Source: an uncultured Clostridiaceae bacterium (GTDB lineage Bacteria > Bacillota > Clostridia > Lachnospirales > Lachnospiraceae). Taken from it: 12,863 bases of DNA. Below the pieces are notes generated by a model. That model saw only the letters and a program-made list of their open reading frames with translations. It did not search any database and was not told where the DNA came from. Of this stretch, positions 6,546 to 12,863 are shown one piece after another. Numbering within the stretch: position 1 is the stretch's first letter; every line of letters begins with the position of its first letter. The stretch lies in contig CATLIJ010000047.1 of the NCBI GenBank assembly GCA_949948825.1, positions 1 to 12,863 of the forward strand, in the 5' to 3' direction. The translations under genes were made by a program, and so were the position numbers.

Positions 6546-7847
6546 TTATGCCAGACCAGCCATCATAGGAAGTCCCATGCTTAAAAACGGCACATAAGTA
6601 ACCAGCATAAGCCCGGTTAAGATGGCTATATAATACCAGACCATATAAGGAATGGTCTTTGCCAGAGTGCTGTCCCCCACTTTAATGGCCACAAACAAGG
6701 TGTTCCCCACTGGCGGCGTAATATTGCCGATACAAAGATTATACACTAAAATCAATCCAAAGTGAATGGGGTTCATGCCAAAACTTTTCACAATCGGAAG
6801 AAACAGGGGGGTAAAGATCAAAATTGCGGGAGTTACATCCATAAAAGTGCCTGCAATCAGCAAAATAATATTCATGATCAGCAGGATAATGATGTAATTG
6901 TCCGTCAGCCCGAGAAGAGCGGCTGACACGGCCTGGGGAATCTGCAAAAATGCCATAACCCAGCCAAGGATGTTGGACACACCGATGAGGAACACTACCA
7001 TGCCGCTCATCTTCGCGCTGTCCACCACAATCTTCCAGAAGGATTTCACTGTAATGTTCCGGTAAAGAATCCCAAGGACCAGAGCATAAACCACTGCGAT
7101 GGCAGACCCTTCTGTGGCTGTGAAGATTCCTCCCACGATTCCGCCGATTACCACAATAATCAGAGACAGGGCAGGAAGGGCCTGAAGGGTGCAGACCCCA
7201 AGGTTTTTCCAGTCATACTTTCCTGCTGCCCCTGCATACCCCTTGCGTTTTGCCAGGATAATGCCAACAATCATACAGCACACTGCCCACAAAATTCCCG
7301 GCACATACCCAGCCAGAAACAAGGCTGCCACAGAGGTTCCTCCGGAGGCAAGGGAATAGGTAATCAAAGCATTGGACGGGGGAATCAAAAGGCCGGACGG
7401 AGCGGAGGCTCCATTGGTTGCCGCACACAGCCCCCGGTCATAGCCCTGCTGCTCCTCTCCCTCCTTTACCATGCTTCCCACTGCCGCGGCAGCTGCAGAA
7501 GCAGAGCCGGAGATAGCCCCAAACAGGGCATTGGCCCCTGCATTGGTCACTAAAAGGGCACCGGGAAGCTTTCCCAGAATCGCCATAACAAAATCCACCA
7601 GACGCTTTGCAATTCCTCCCTGGTTCATCAGGTTTCCCGCCAGGATGAAAAACGGAATGGCGGTCAGGCTGAATTTGCTCATGCCCACAAAGGTTCTCTG
7701 AGCTGCAGTCACCACAGATACATCAAGAGGAACTGTCTGAAGAATCACCACAAGGGAGGAAATGCCAATGGAATAGGAAATGGGAACTCCCAGCACCAAA
7801 AGCACTAACAGGACAAATAAAATTAAAAACAAAGATTGAATTGCCAT
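6546..7847 (-). CDS. dctM: TRAP transporter large membrane subunit DctM
   Basis: A 433-residue, very hydrophobic integral membrane protein. It is the transport channel of a tripartite ATP-independent periplasmic (TRAP) transporter, driven by a cation gradient. Typical features are an N-terminal hydrophobic hairpin (about 1-40, with VLGVPISYSIGISSLVV), LTAIPFFILAGNLMNQGG (about 61-78), the glycine/alanine-rich re-entrant segment FGAISGSASAAAAAVGS, ATNGASAPSGLLIPPSNA, and C-terminal TPPVGNTLFVAIKVG. About a dozen membrane segments are expected. The length is normal for DctM (about 425-435). Its start codon directly follows the DctQ stop (TAAATG), indicating translational coupling. Together with DctP and DctQ it would import the substrate that feeds UxuA. 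Family call is certain; substrate is inferred from uxuA. Confidence 0.96.
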   Translation of the reverse strand: MAIQSLFLILFVLLVLLVLGVPISYSIGISSLVVILQTVPLDVSVVTAAQRTFVGMSKFSLTAIPFFILAGNLMNQGGIAKRLVDFVMAILGKLPGALLVTNAGANALFGAISGSASAAAAAVGSMVKEGEEQQGYDRGLCAATNGASAPSGLLIPPSNALITYSLASGGTSVAALFLAGYVPGILWAVCCMIVGIILAKRKGYAGAAGKYDWKNLGVCTLQALPALSLIIVVIGGIVGGIFTATEGSAIAVVYALVLGILYRNITVKSFWKIVVDSAKMSGMVVFLIGVSNILGWVMAFLQIPQAVSAALLGLTDNYIIILLIMNIILLIAGTFMDVTPAILIFTPLFLPIVKSFGMNPIHFGLILVYNLCIGNITPPVGNTLFVAIKVGDSTLAKTIPYMVWYYIAILTGLMLVTYVPFLSMGLPMMAGLA

Positions 7848-8327
7848 TTACGCTGTCCCCTCCTTCTTCTTTAAAATATCTGCAATATTCAGCAAAGTAT
7901 AAACCATATTCAAAATGCCGCACAGAGGAAGCACCACATAGAACACCCCAATGGGAACTCCTAAGGAGGAGGTCATCTGCCCCATGGCCAGATTGGCAAT
8001 CTGAAATCCGCCGTAAGCCAGAATAACAGCAGAGAACAGAAAAGCAATCACCTCAGCAAGGCAGAGGAAGAACCGCTCCATGGCAGGTCCGCATTTTTCC
8101 ACCAGAATCGGAATATTCATATGGCCCCGCTCTGCTGTCACCAGAGATGCGCCCAGCAGGCTCATCCAGGCAAACATATAGGATACCAACTCCTCAGACC
8201 AGGAGGAAGGATTGTTCAGGACATAACGGGTCAGCACCTGCCAGCAGGTCAGCACAACCATGACCAGAAAGCTCACGCCTGCCAGCACATTTAACAATTG
8301 TGTCAAAATCTCGCGAAGTTTATTCAT
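7848..8327 (-). CDS. dctQ: TRAP transporter small membrane subunit DctQ
   Basis: A 159-residue membrane protein with four predicted membrane helices (about 11-33, 44-62, 86-110 and 124-148), the standard DctQ topology. The family motif is seen as QVLTRYVLNNPSSWSEEL (30-47), followed by AERGHMNIPIL (65-75). DctQ pairs with DctM and is needed for docking of the substrate-binding protein and for transport. Its ATG overlaps the dctP stop by 4 bp (ATGA at 8324-8327), and its stop abuts the dctM start, so the three transporter genes are translationally coupled. Confidence 0.95.
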   Translation of the reverse strand: MNKLREILTQLLNVLAGVSFLVMVVLTCWQVLTRYVLNNPSSWSEELVSYMFAWMSLLGASLVTAERGHMNIPILVEKCGPAMERFFLCLAEVIAFLFSAVILAYGGFQIANLAMGQMTSSLGVPIGVFYVVLPLCGILNMVYTLLNIADILKKKEGTA

Positions 8328-9370
8328 TCACCAGCTCCCCCTTCCTTATCTCCTGAAGCGAAATTCTTATTATGTACCTGAATGGCATCATAAAACGGCT
8401 TCAAATCCGGATACTGCCCCAATACGGTCTGATGCATGGGAATGCAGATCTCCTGAAACGGCGCTGTGTCCGGGTAAAGGAACTGGACTCCCTGTTCCTT
8501 TTCCGCCTTGTTCTTTGCCGCCTCCACTGCCTTGGTCCACTCCTGCCGCTCCACCTGATTGACAATCCGGAAGCCCTCCTCAAACACTGCCCGGTCCTCC
8601 GGGGAAAGCCCATCCAGAAACGCACAGTTTCCAATGAGAATATCCGGAATCATCTGGTGCATGTCATAGGAATAATACTTACACACATCTCCATGTCCAT
8701 TGGAGGTGAGAGCCATCTCATTATTCTCCGCCCCATCAATGATTTTTGACTGAAGAGCTGTATAAACCTCGCCAAAGCCCATGGGAGTGGCAGAACCGCC
8801 CAGTAGCCGCATCATCTCCACATTGGTCGGGGACTGCTGCACACGGATTTTTAAGCCCTTCAAATCTGCCGGAGACTGAATGGGAGTGGAAACCGTATAA
8901 AAATTCCTGGTTCCCGCATCAATCCAGGTCACTGCCTCAAATCCGGCTTTTTTCGTGGAATCAAAAATCGGTCCGGTAATGTTTTCATCATCCATGGAAG
9001 CATGATAAGCCTCAGCAGAGGCAAACAGATAGGGCATATTAAAAAGTGTGTAGTTATCCGAAAATGTCTCCAGAATTGAGTTGCTTGCCACACAAAAATC
9101 AATGGCCCCTGTTTGCGTCAGCTGCACCATATCTGTCTGAGAGCCTAACAATTCACTGGGATACACTTCCACATTGTACCGGTCTCCCAGCTTACTCTCC
9201 ACATAGCTCTCAAACTCCAGCAGCGCCACATGGGTCGGATGGTCCGTAGCCTGATTATGCCCAATCCGCACAATCCGCCTGCCGTCTCCTGCTCCCTGAC
9301 AGCCTGTAAGAGCTGATGCCACAAGTACTGCCCCAAGAGAAAGGGACAGAACCCTGTAAACTCCTTTCAT
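8324..9370 (-). CDS. dctP: TRAP transporter substrate-binding lipoprotein DctP
   Basis: The solute-binding component of the TRAP system, 348 residues from the chosen start. An ATG further upstream at 9404-9406 would add 12 residues (MYMNKTGKERNG). The ATG at 9368-9370 is preferred because AAAGGAG sits 9 bp before it and it yields a clean lipoprotein signal: MKGVYRVL, a hydrophobic stretch, and lipobox ALTGC with the lipidated Cys at 24. This anchoring is expected in a Gram-positive. DctP features include GHNQATDHPTHVALLEFESY near the N-terminus, the conserved Arg in DLKGLKIRVQ (Arg176) that normally pairs with the substrate carboxylate, a second Arg in GTRNFY (Arg155), and GAENNE (Asn216/217). 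The fold fits a sugar-acid or dicarboxylate ligand. Co-location with uxuA favours glucuronate, fructuronate or mannonate. It leads the operon downstream of a shared divergent control region. Confidence 0.94.
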   Translation of the reverse strand: MKGVYRVLSLSLGAVLVASALTGCQGAGDGRRIVRIGHNQATDHPTHVALLEFESYVESKLGDRYNVEVYPSELLGSQTDMVQLTQTGAIDFCVASNSILETFSDNYTLFNMPYLFASAEAYHASMDDENITGPIFDSTKKAGFEAVTWIDAGTRNFYTVSTPIQSPADLKGLKIRVQQSPTNVEMMRLLGGSATPMGFGEVYTALQSKIIDGAENNEMALTSNGHGDVCKYYSYDMHQMIPDILIGNCAFLDGLSPEDRAVFEEGFRIVNQVERQEWTKAVEAAKNKAEKEQGVQFLYPDTAPFQEICIPMHQTVLGQYPDLKPFYDAIQVHNKNFASGDKEGGAGE

Positions 9371-9422
9371 ACCATTTCGCTCCTTTCCTGTTTTGTTCAT
9401 GTACAATGATTTTCATATCTGA

Positions 9423-9451
9423 ATTATAGCATTTTTCCATCATTTTTACTT
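9423..9451 (-). promoter_or_regulatory. Candidate activator-dependent promoter of dctPQM-uxuA
   Basis: A perfect -10 TATAAT is at 9423-9428 on the minus strand. The -35 position at 17-bp spacing (9446-9451) reads about AAGTAA, with almost no match to TTGACA. A good -10 with no -35 is typical of promoters that need an activator. The leader would be about 46 nt. The adjacent direct repeat (9451-9480) is well placed for AraC-family activation. Confidence 0.6.
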
Positions 9452-9480
9452 GGTACATTCTTCTTGAAATGTGGTAAATC
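9451..9480. promoter_or_regulatory. Direct repeat at 21-bp spacing, candidate AraC-family operator
   Basis: TGGTA occurs at 9451-9455 and 9472-9476, exactly 21 bp (two helical turns) apart; each copy extends as TGGTAnATY. The araI1/araI2 half-sites of E. coli AraC have the same spacing. A nested inverted repeat, ACATT-N8-AATGT, lies at 9455-9472. The site borders the -35 position of the dctP promoter and covers the -35 of the regulator's own promoter (9464-9469). Binding could therefore activate the operon and autorepress the regulator. Confidence 0.55.
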
Positions 9481-9492
9481 TTGCTGTATAAT
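9464..9492 (+). promoter_or_regulatory. Sigma-A promoter of the AraC-family regulator
   Basis: TTGAAA (9464-9469), a 17-bp spacer and a perfect TATAAT (9487-9492) predict a start near 9499. That leaves a leader of about 30 nt. It is a strong-looking housekeeping promoter, divergent from the dctP promoter. Confidence 0.85.
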
Positions 9493-9530
9493 ACAGAAAA
9501 AGGAAAGAAATGAGAGGTTTTTTGTGAAAT

Positions 9531-10400
9531 ATGTATACCGAAGAATTTACCCATCGCCAGAGCATGGCGGAACGTTTTTACGAATATCATCATTACCGCA
9601 ACGAAGACCCCCTTACCATTGACTTCCACCAGCATGCTTTTTATGAGATTTATATTTTTATTTCCGGCAGCGTCAATTACATTATAGAAGGCCGCACCTA
9701 CAAGCTTCGCTCCGGAGATATTCTTTTGACCAACAACAAAGACATCCACCGCCCGGAGATCACTCCCTCCAAGCAGCCCTATGAGCGGATTATTTTGTGG
9801 CTGGGACATGACTTCTTTGACGGACTGAGGGATATCGGGGAGGACCTGACCGCCTGCTTTCAGGATGCCTCCAACCGGAATTACCGCCTGTTCCGACCCA
9901 ATGACGCCCAGCTGCAAAGCATCCAGTCCGCCTGCCTTACCATTGAACAGGAACGCACAGGCAACAAGCTGGGCAACCGGGTCAGAGCCTATGCTGCAGT
10001 GATGGAAATTCTGGTTCTTTTAAGTCGGGCCTACTATGAAATCTCTGACTCCGCCAAACAGGATGTGACGGAAAATGAACAGATTAATCAGATTGTTACC
10101 TATATTAATAACCATTTAAGCGAAGATCTGAATTTAGACCATCTGGCAGACCAGTTTTACATGAGCAAATATTATTTAAGCCACCAGTTTAAACAGTTCA
10201 CCGGCCTTCCTCTGTATCAGTTTATTATGAAGAAAAGGCTGACCATTGCCCGCAATCTGCTGATGTACGGCAAGACTGTGACGGAAGCTTATACAGAATG
10301 CGGATTTAACGATTATTCTAATTTTCTCAAGGCATTTAAGCGGGAATTTGGGGAAAAGCCCAGTGATTTTATGAAGACATACCAAATGGGACCAGTATAA
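9531..10400 (+). CDS. AraC-family transcriptional regulator with N-terminal cupin domain
   Basis: A 289-residue protein. An N-terminal cupin-type ligand-binding domain (about 25-95) shows IDFHQHAFYEIYIFISG (30-46), LRSGDILLTNNKDIHRPEI (59-77) and a histidine-rich entry strand. A C-terminal AraC DNA-binding domain (about 190-285) has two helix-turn-helix units: LDHLADQFYMSKYYLSHQF (202-220) and VTEAYTECGFNDYSNFLKAF (250-269), the latter followed by REFGEKPSDF (271-280). The ATG at 9531 has a weak, rather distant GAGAGG site. The nearby GTG at 9524 is out of frame, and an in-frame stop at 9525 rules out an upstream start. The gene is divergent from dctPQM-uxuA with 160 bp between start codons, so it is most likely the local sugar-acid-responsive activator and may autoregulate. 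The inducer is not known. Confidence 0.95.
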   Translation: MYTEEFTHRQSMAERFYEYHHYRNEDPLTIDFHQHAFYEIYIFISGSVNYIIEGRTYKLRSGDILLTNNKDIHRPEITPSKQPYERIILWLGHDFFDGLRDIGEDLTACFQDASNRNYRLFRPNDAQLQSIQSACLTIEQERTGNKLGNRVRAYAAVMEILVLLSRAYYEISDSAKQDVTENEQINQIVTYINNHLSEDLNLDHLADQFYMSKYYLSHQFKQFTGLPLYQFIMKKRLTIARNLLMYGKTVTEAYTECGFNDYSNFLKAFKREFGEKPSDFMKTYQMGPV

Positions 10401-10444
10401 TTCATTTTAATAAATACTCTTTGGCTGAGAATAAATCTTCGAGA

Positions 10445-10500
10445 GTGCATGGCAAAAACCAGAGGTGTACCTGAGTACATTGAGGATTTTTGCCATGTGC
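10445..10500. repeat. 56-nt imperfect palindrome between araC-type gene and the yaaA side
   Basis: Two 26-nt arms (10445-10470 and 10475-10500) surround a CTGA loop. The outer arm pairs GTGCATGGCAAAAA with TTTTTGCCATGTGC (two G-U pairs). The inner arm pairs TGTAC with GTACA. Between them is a symmetric mismatched stretch of about 7 nt. No T-tract follows on the plus strand, so it is not a standard terminator for the upstream regulator. It could be a REP/MITE-like unit, a protein-binding palindrome, or an RNA hairpin. The left arm also holds the ATG of a 29-codon frame. Confidence 0.55.
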
Positions 10501-10538
10501 TGTCGGAAATTCGGGCCAGTGAAGGTGTGCTTATTTAA
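10449..10538 (+). other. Possible 29-residue small ORF (unrecognised)
   Basis: ATG at 10449 opens MAKTRGVPEYIEDFCHVLSE and nine more residues to TAA. I do not recognise the peptide. The amino-acid composition looks like real protein, but there is only a poor ribosome site (CGAGAG, 3 bp away), and the frame stays open upstream of the ATG for a few dozen bases. It may be a remnant of a longer gene or a chance reading through the palindrome. Confidence 0.2.
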
Positions 10539-10556
10539 TTGGTTATGATTCTACAT

Positions 10557-10763
10557 TTAGCAAGCACTAAATATAAGGTTCGATTTGAAATTCGGTTTAT
10601 TTGTATCCTCCAATTCTTTTATCGATTTCACTAATTCACTGTTATTTCCTTTACTCTCAACAACCACTTCTGGAATCAAATGTTCCATTAGAGTTTTCCA
10701 AAAAATATAGCTTGCTTTCCCTTTACGATCTTCTATCCATAAAAATATTTTTTCAGATAACAT
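10557..10763 (-). pseudogene. Short gene fragment, N-terminal part of an unidentified protein
   Basis: A 68-codon frame beginning MLSEKIFLWIEDRKGKASYI and continuing FWKTLMEHLIPEVVVESKG. It starts 19 bp past the yaaA stop on the same strand, with AGGTG just before the ATG. The first about 55 residues look like a structured alpha/beta N-terminus, with an acidic IED motif and the hydrophobic strand PEVVVES. The tail (NKPNFKSNLIFSAC) is low in structure and ends abruptly. This pattern suggests a larger protein cut off by a deletion. The local sequence is noticeably more AT-rich than yaaA or addA, consistent with horizontal acquisition and decay. A genuine small protein co-transcribed with yaaA cannot be excluded. 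Function unknown. Confidence 0.45.
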
Positions 10764-10782
10764 CTTACACCTGCTTTCCAGC

Positions 10783-11529
10783 CTAAGTTACACTCAAAAA
10801 CACCCACTGGTTCTCCCTGGAATATTTCTCTGAATATTCATATCCCAACGCCTGAAAAGCTTTCAGCTTCTCCAGATCCTCCACCTGATTCTCAGCCATA
10901 TAGCGGACCATCTCTCCTCTGGCCATCTTGGCAAGAGTTCCCTTTTGCCGGATTTTCCCATCTGCCAGCTCTCCAAAAATCAGGGTGAGGAACCGATCCT
11001 CTGGCTGAAGATATTTTTCCACTGCCCTAGAATACTCCTTTGACGCCAGATTAATCATCACCCGATCCTCGTCCAGAACCGATTGGTAAAGCTGGTCTCC
11101 CCAAAACTCATACAGGTTTTTCTTGTCTCCCACTGCCAGGGAAGCCTGCATCTCCAGCCGGTAAGCAGTCACCCGGTCAAAGGGGCGGAGCACCCCGTAA
11201 AAACCGGACAGAATCCGCAGATGCTCCCTCACATAATCTGCTGCTTTTTTGGTGAACACAACCGGAGCCATATGCTGATACTGAAGCCCCTCATAAGCCA
11301 GAAGAGCTTGCGTAGCCCCTCCTGCCAGATCCATTTCTGCAAACCGTTCAAAATTAATCCTGGCCAGCTTCTCATTGCATTTCCACAAAGCTCTGGCCTC
11401 CTCCAACGATAATTTCTGAATCTCCCTGCACAAAATCCGGGTCTTCTCCAAAAACTGGGGCAGAGAATCTGCCGGGAAGATGTCCGAATTTTCTCTCATC
11501 TTTTTTGCCGGTGAAATGAGAATCTTCAT
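10783..11529 (-). CDS. yaaA: Peroxide stress protein YaaA (UPF0246/DUF328)
   Basis: A 248-residue cytoplasmic protein of the YaaA family. In E. coli YaaA lowers free intracellular iron during hydrogen peroxide stress and so limits Fenton damage to DNA; the fold binds DNA in vitro. Family signatures are MKILISPAKKM (1-11), RILSGFYGVLRPFD (105-118), YRLEMQ (123-128), EFWGD (141-145), INLASKEYSRAV (159-170) and the basic KGTLAKMARGEMVRY (196-210). The length agrees with the family (about 245-260). Its ATG overlaps the addA stop as ATGA (11526-11529), so it is translated from the addA message, and no separate promoter is seen. Translational coupling to a DNA-break repair nuclease fits a role in oxidative DNA damage. 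Confidence 0.95.
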   Translation of the reverse strand: MKILISPAKKMRENSDIFPADSLPQFLEKTRILCREIQKLSLEEARALWKCNEKLARINFERFAEMDLAGGATQALLAYEGLQYQHMAPVVFTKKAADYVREHLRILSGFYGVLRPFDRVTAYRLEMQASLAVGDKKNLYEFWGDQLYQSVLDEDRVMINLASKEYSRAVEKYLQPEDRFLTLIFGELADGKIRQKGTLAKMARGEMVRYMAENQVEDLEKLKAFQALGYEYSEKYSRENQWVFLSVT

Positions 11530-12863
11530 TGGGTCTGCCCTCCCATATCCTCCAGTATCATCTCCCTTCCCATGGACAGGGAATAAATGATTTTTTCTTT
11601 TACCGCCTTGCCGGTCATCTGCTCCAAAGCGCGTCCATAATAATCCAGCTGTCCCTTATACCGCTCGGTCAGAATCCGGGGGCTGGGAACCTGATCCGTT
11701 TTATAATCCACCACAATCAGCTGCCCGTCCTCCTCCATGTAAGCATCAATAATTCCCTGTACCACCACCAGCTCATCCGAGTCTCCTGCCCCCATGTCCC
11801 TGGCGGAAATTCCCACCACAAACTGCTGCTCTTTGTGAAGCCGTCCTTCCTTTTCCGCCAAAATCATTCTTCTTCCAAGACCAGACTGAAGGAATCTCCA
11901 GATTACTTTGCAGTCAATCAGATCCAGGCTATCTTTTCCAAACCGTTCCTTTTCCACCAGGCTGGCAAGGTACTGCCGCACATCCTCCTCCTTCTCCATA
12001 TGGGAAAATGGCAAAAGCTCTAAAGCCCGGTGATAGGCAGTTCCCCTGGTTGCCCCATAATCATCTCTGGAGACCGCTGCCTCAAGAAAGAAACGAATGT
12101 CAGGAATCTCTTGTTTTCCCTGTCCCTTATCCTCTGCCCCGTCTCCCTTTTCCTCCAATCTGCCTTCTTCTTTCTCTGTCTCCTTATCCCAGGACATGAT
12201 TTCCCAGGGAAACAGCACATGGCTTTCTTCCTCATCTGTGCCCTGTCCCTGTTTTTTTAACTCTGACACAGCCATTTTGGTGTGAAGTCTTATATCTGCC
12301 TCATAAGGATAGCGATAATTCAGACGGCTTAACAGCTTCTCCTGATATGGATTTTCCGGTTCTCCCTCTGGCCCAAGGGTGAGCAGCTGTTCTTTGGAAC
12401 GCAGATCTCTCACCTGACGGATCATCTCCTCCCCCACCACATCTGCCAGCAAAATCTCTGTCATCTGAATCCGGGCTCTCCCGTCACTTAAGCTCATGAG
12501 AATCCAGTCCAGATAAGAACCCGCTGACCCCAGAATCGTATAGGGAACCTGTCCGCCGGCAAGAGGCACTGCTGTAAACTTTTCCAGGGACTTTGCCAGA
12601 TGCCGGTCAGTTCCTGTCATAATCAGTCTTTCCTTTGCCCGTGTCATAGCCACATACAGCACCCGCAGCTCCTCCCCCAGATTGTCAAGCTCCATCTTCC
12701 TGCGCAGCACATTTTTCTTCAGGGTAGTCACCTTCAGCCGATGCTCCAAATCCAGATAATCCGTGGCAATGCCTAACTCCGGATCAATCAGAAGCTTTCC
12801 GTACACATCCTGCTTATTGAACTTTTTCCCCATGCCAGCAAGAAACACCACCGGAAATTCCAG
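11526..12863 (-). CDS. addA: ATP-dependent helicase/nuclease subunit AddA, C-terminal part (runs off the right edge)
   Basis: The last 445 residues of AddA; the complete protein is usually about 1,200. AddAB is the Gram-positive counterpart of RecBCD and resects double-strand breaks up to Chi. The window opens in helicase motif V (LEFPVVFLAGMGKKFN) and contains motif VI EELRVLYVAMTRAKERL (64-80). The C-terminal RecB-family nuclease is intact: His278 in GTAYHRAL, Asp373 in QGIIDAY, then VDYKTD (385-390, with Asp386 and Lys388) and GQLDYYGRAL (404-413). A highly charged Glu/Lys/Gly-rich linker (about 225-252) separates the helicase-side region from the nuclease. The frame stays open to the window edge, so the start and the partner addB lie to the right. 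yaaA follows with a 4-bp overlap. Confidence 0.97.
   Translation of the reverse strand: MEFPVVFLAGMGKKFNKQDVYGKLLIDPELGIATDYLDLEHRLKVTTLKKNVLRRKMELDNLGEELRVLYVAMTRAKERLIMTGTDRHLAKSLEKFTAVPLAGGQVPYTILGSAGSYLDWILMSLSDGRARIQMTEILLADVVGEEMIRQVRDLRSKEQLLTLGPEGEPENPYQEKLLSRLNYRYPYEADIRLHTKMAVSELKKQGQGTDEEESHVLFPWEIMSWDKETEKEEGRLEEKGDGAEDKGQGKQEIPDIRFFLEAAVSRDDYGATRGTAYHRALELLPFSHMEKEEDVRQYLASLVEKERFGKDSLDLIDCKVIWRFLQSGLGRRMILAEKEGRLHKEQQFVVGISARDMGAGDSDELVVVQGIIDAYMEEDGQLIVVDYKTDQVPSPRILTERYKGQLDYYGRALEQMTGKAVKEKIIYSLSMGREMILEDMGGQTQ

Noticed and set aside
5552..6568. 338-codon plus-strand open frame opposite uxuA
   Set aside because: It is antisense to a clear, full-length uxuA with all family motifs; the long frame is a by-product of codon bias.
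9371..9406. Upstream ATG giving a dctP protein 12 residues longer
   Set aside because: No ribosome site precedes it, and it would put a polar stretch ahead of the lipoprotein signal; the ATG at 9368-9370 has both a ribosome site and a normal signal peptide.
9255..9917. 220-codon minus-strand frame spanning the divergent control region
   Set aside because: It overlaps the AraC-type gene antisense, the dctP start in another frame, and two promoters; no recognisable domain.
10445..10500. The palindrome as terminator of the AraC-family gene
   Set aside because: No U-tract follows on the plus strand; the T-rich part is inside the stem.
1..12863. CRISPR array, insertion sequence, phage or defence system
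   Set aside because: No spaced repeat array, transposase, integrase or phage gene motif was seen on either strand; the content is metabolic, chemosensory and housekeeping.

Overview
The window looks like a chromosomal segment of an anaerobic, gut-type Firmicute, most probably Lachnospiraceae (Clostridium clostridioforme/Enterocloster-like). The reasons are mid-range GC, strong GGAG-type ribosome binding sites, an AddAB-type rather than RecBCD-type recombination nuclease, a Gram-positive tRNA-Trp without an encoded CCA, and tight carbohydrate-catabolic operons. The genus is an inference; no rRNA or other marker is present.

Layout: 1-2922 (minus strand) holds two glycoside hydrolases in one operon, a YicI-like GH31 alpha-xylosidase followed by the N-terminal third of a GH3 beta-glucosidase that runs off the left edge. 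2923-3187 is a leader and promoter region with a strong terminator. 3188-4927 (minus) is a stand-alone methyl-accepting chemotaxis protein with a single Cache sensor. 5214-5284 is tRNA-Trp(CCA), with its own promoter and terminator.

5447-9370 (minus) is a four-gene operon, dctP-dctQ-dctM-uxuA: a tripartite TRAP transporter coupled to mannonate dehydratase. A divergent AraC-family regulator lies at 9531-10400 (plus). A 21-bp-spaced direct repeat between the divergent promoters is a good candidate for its operator. Together these form a compact sugar-acid uptake and catabolism locus: TRAP imports the acid, UxuA dehydrates D-mannonate to 2-keto-3-deoxygluconate, and the AraC protein senses the inducer. 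The uronate isomerase, fructuronate reductase, KDG kinase and aldolase are not in the window.

10401-10782 is a short scar-like stretch with an unusual 56-nt imperfect palindrome (also readable as a 29-codon frame) and a 68-codon gene fragment. 10783-12863 (minus) holds yaaA overlapping the end of addA, which runs off the right edge, giving a DNA-repair/peroxide-stress pair.

Overall this is mostly ordinary metabolic and housekeeping DNA. I see no mobile element, CRISPR array, phage or defence system. The most useful leads are the AraC operator, the C-terminally short GH31 with an altered -1 subsite residue, and the palindrome/fragment region.
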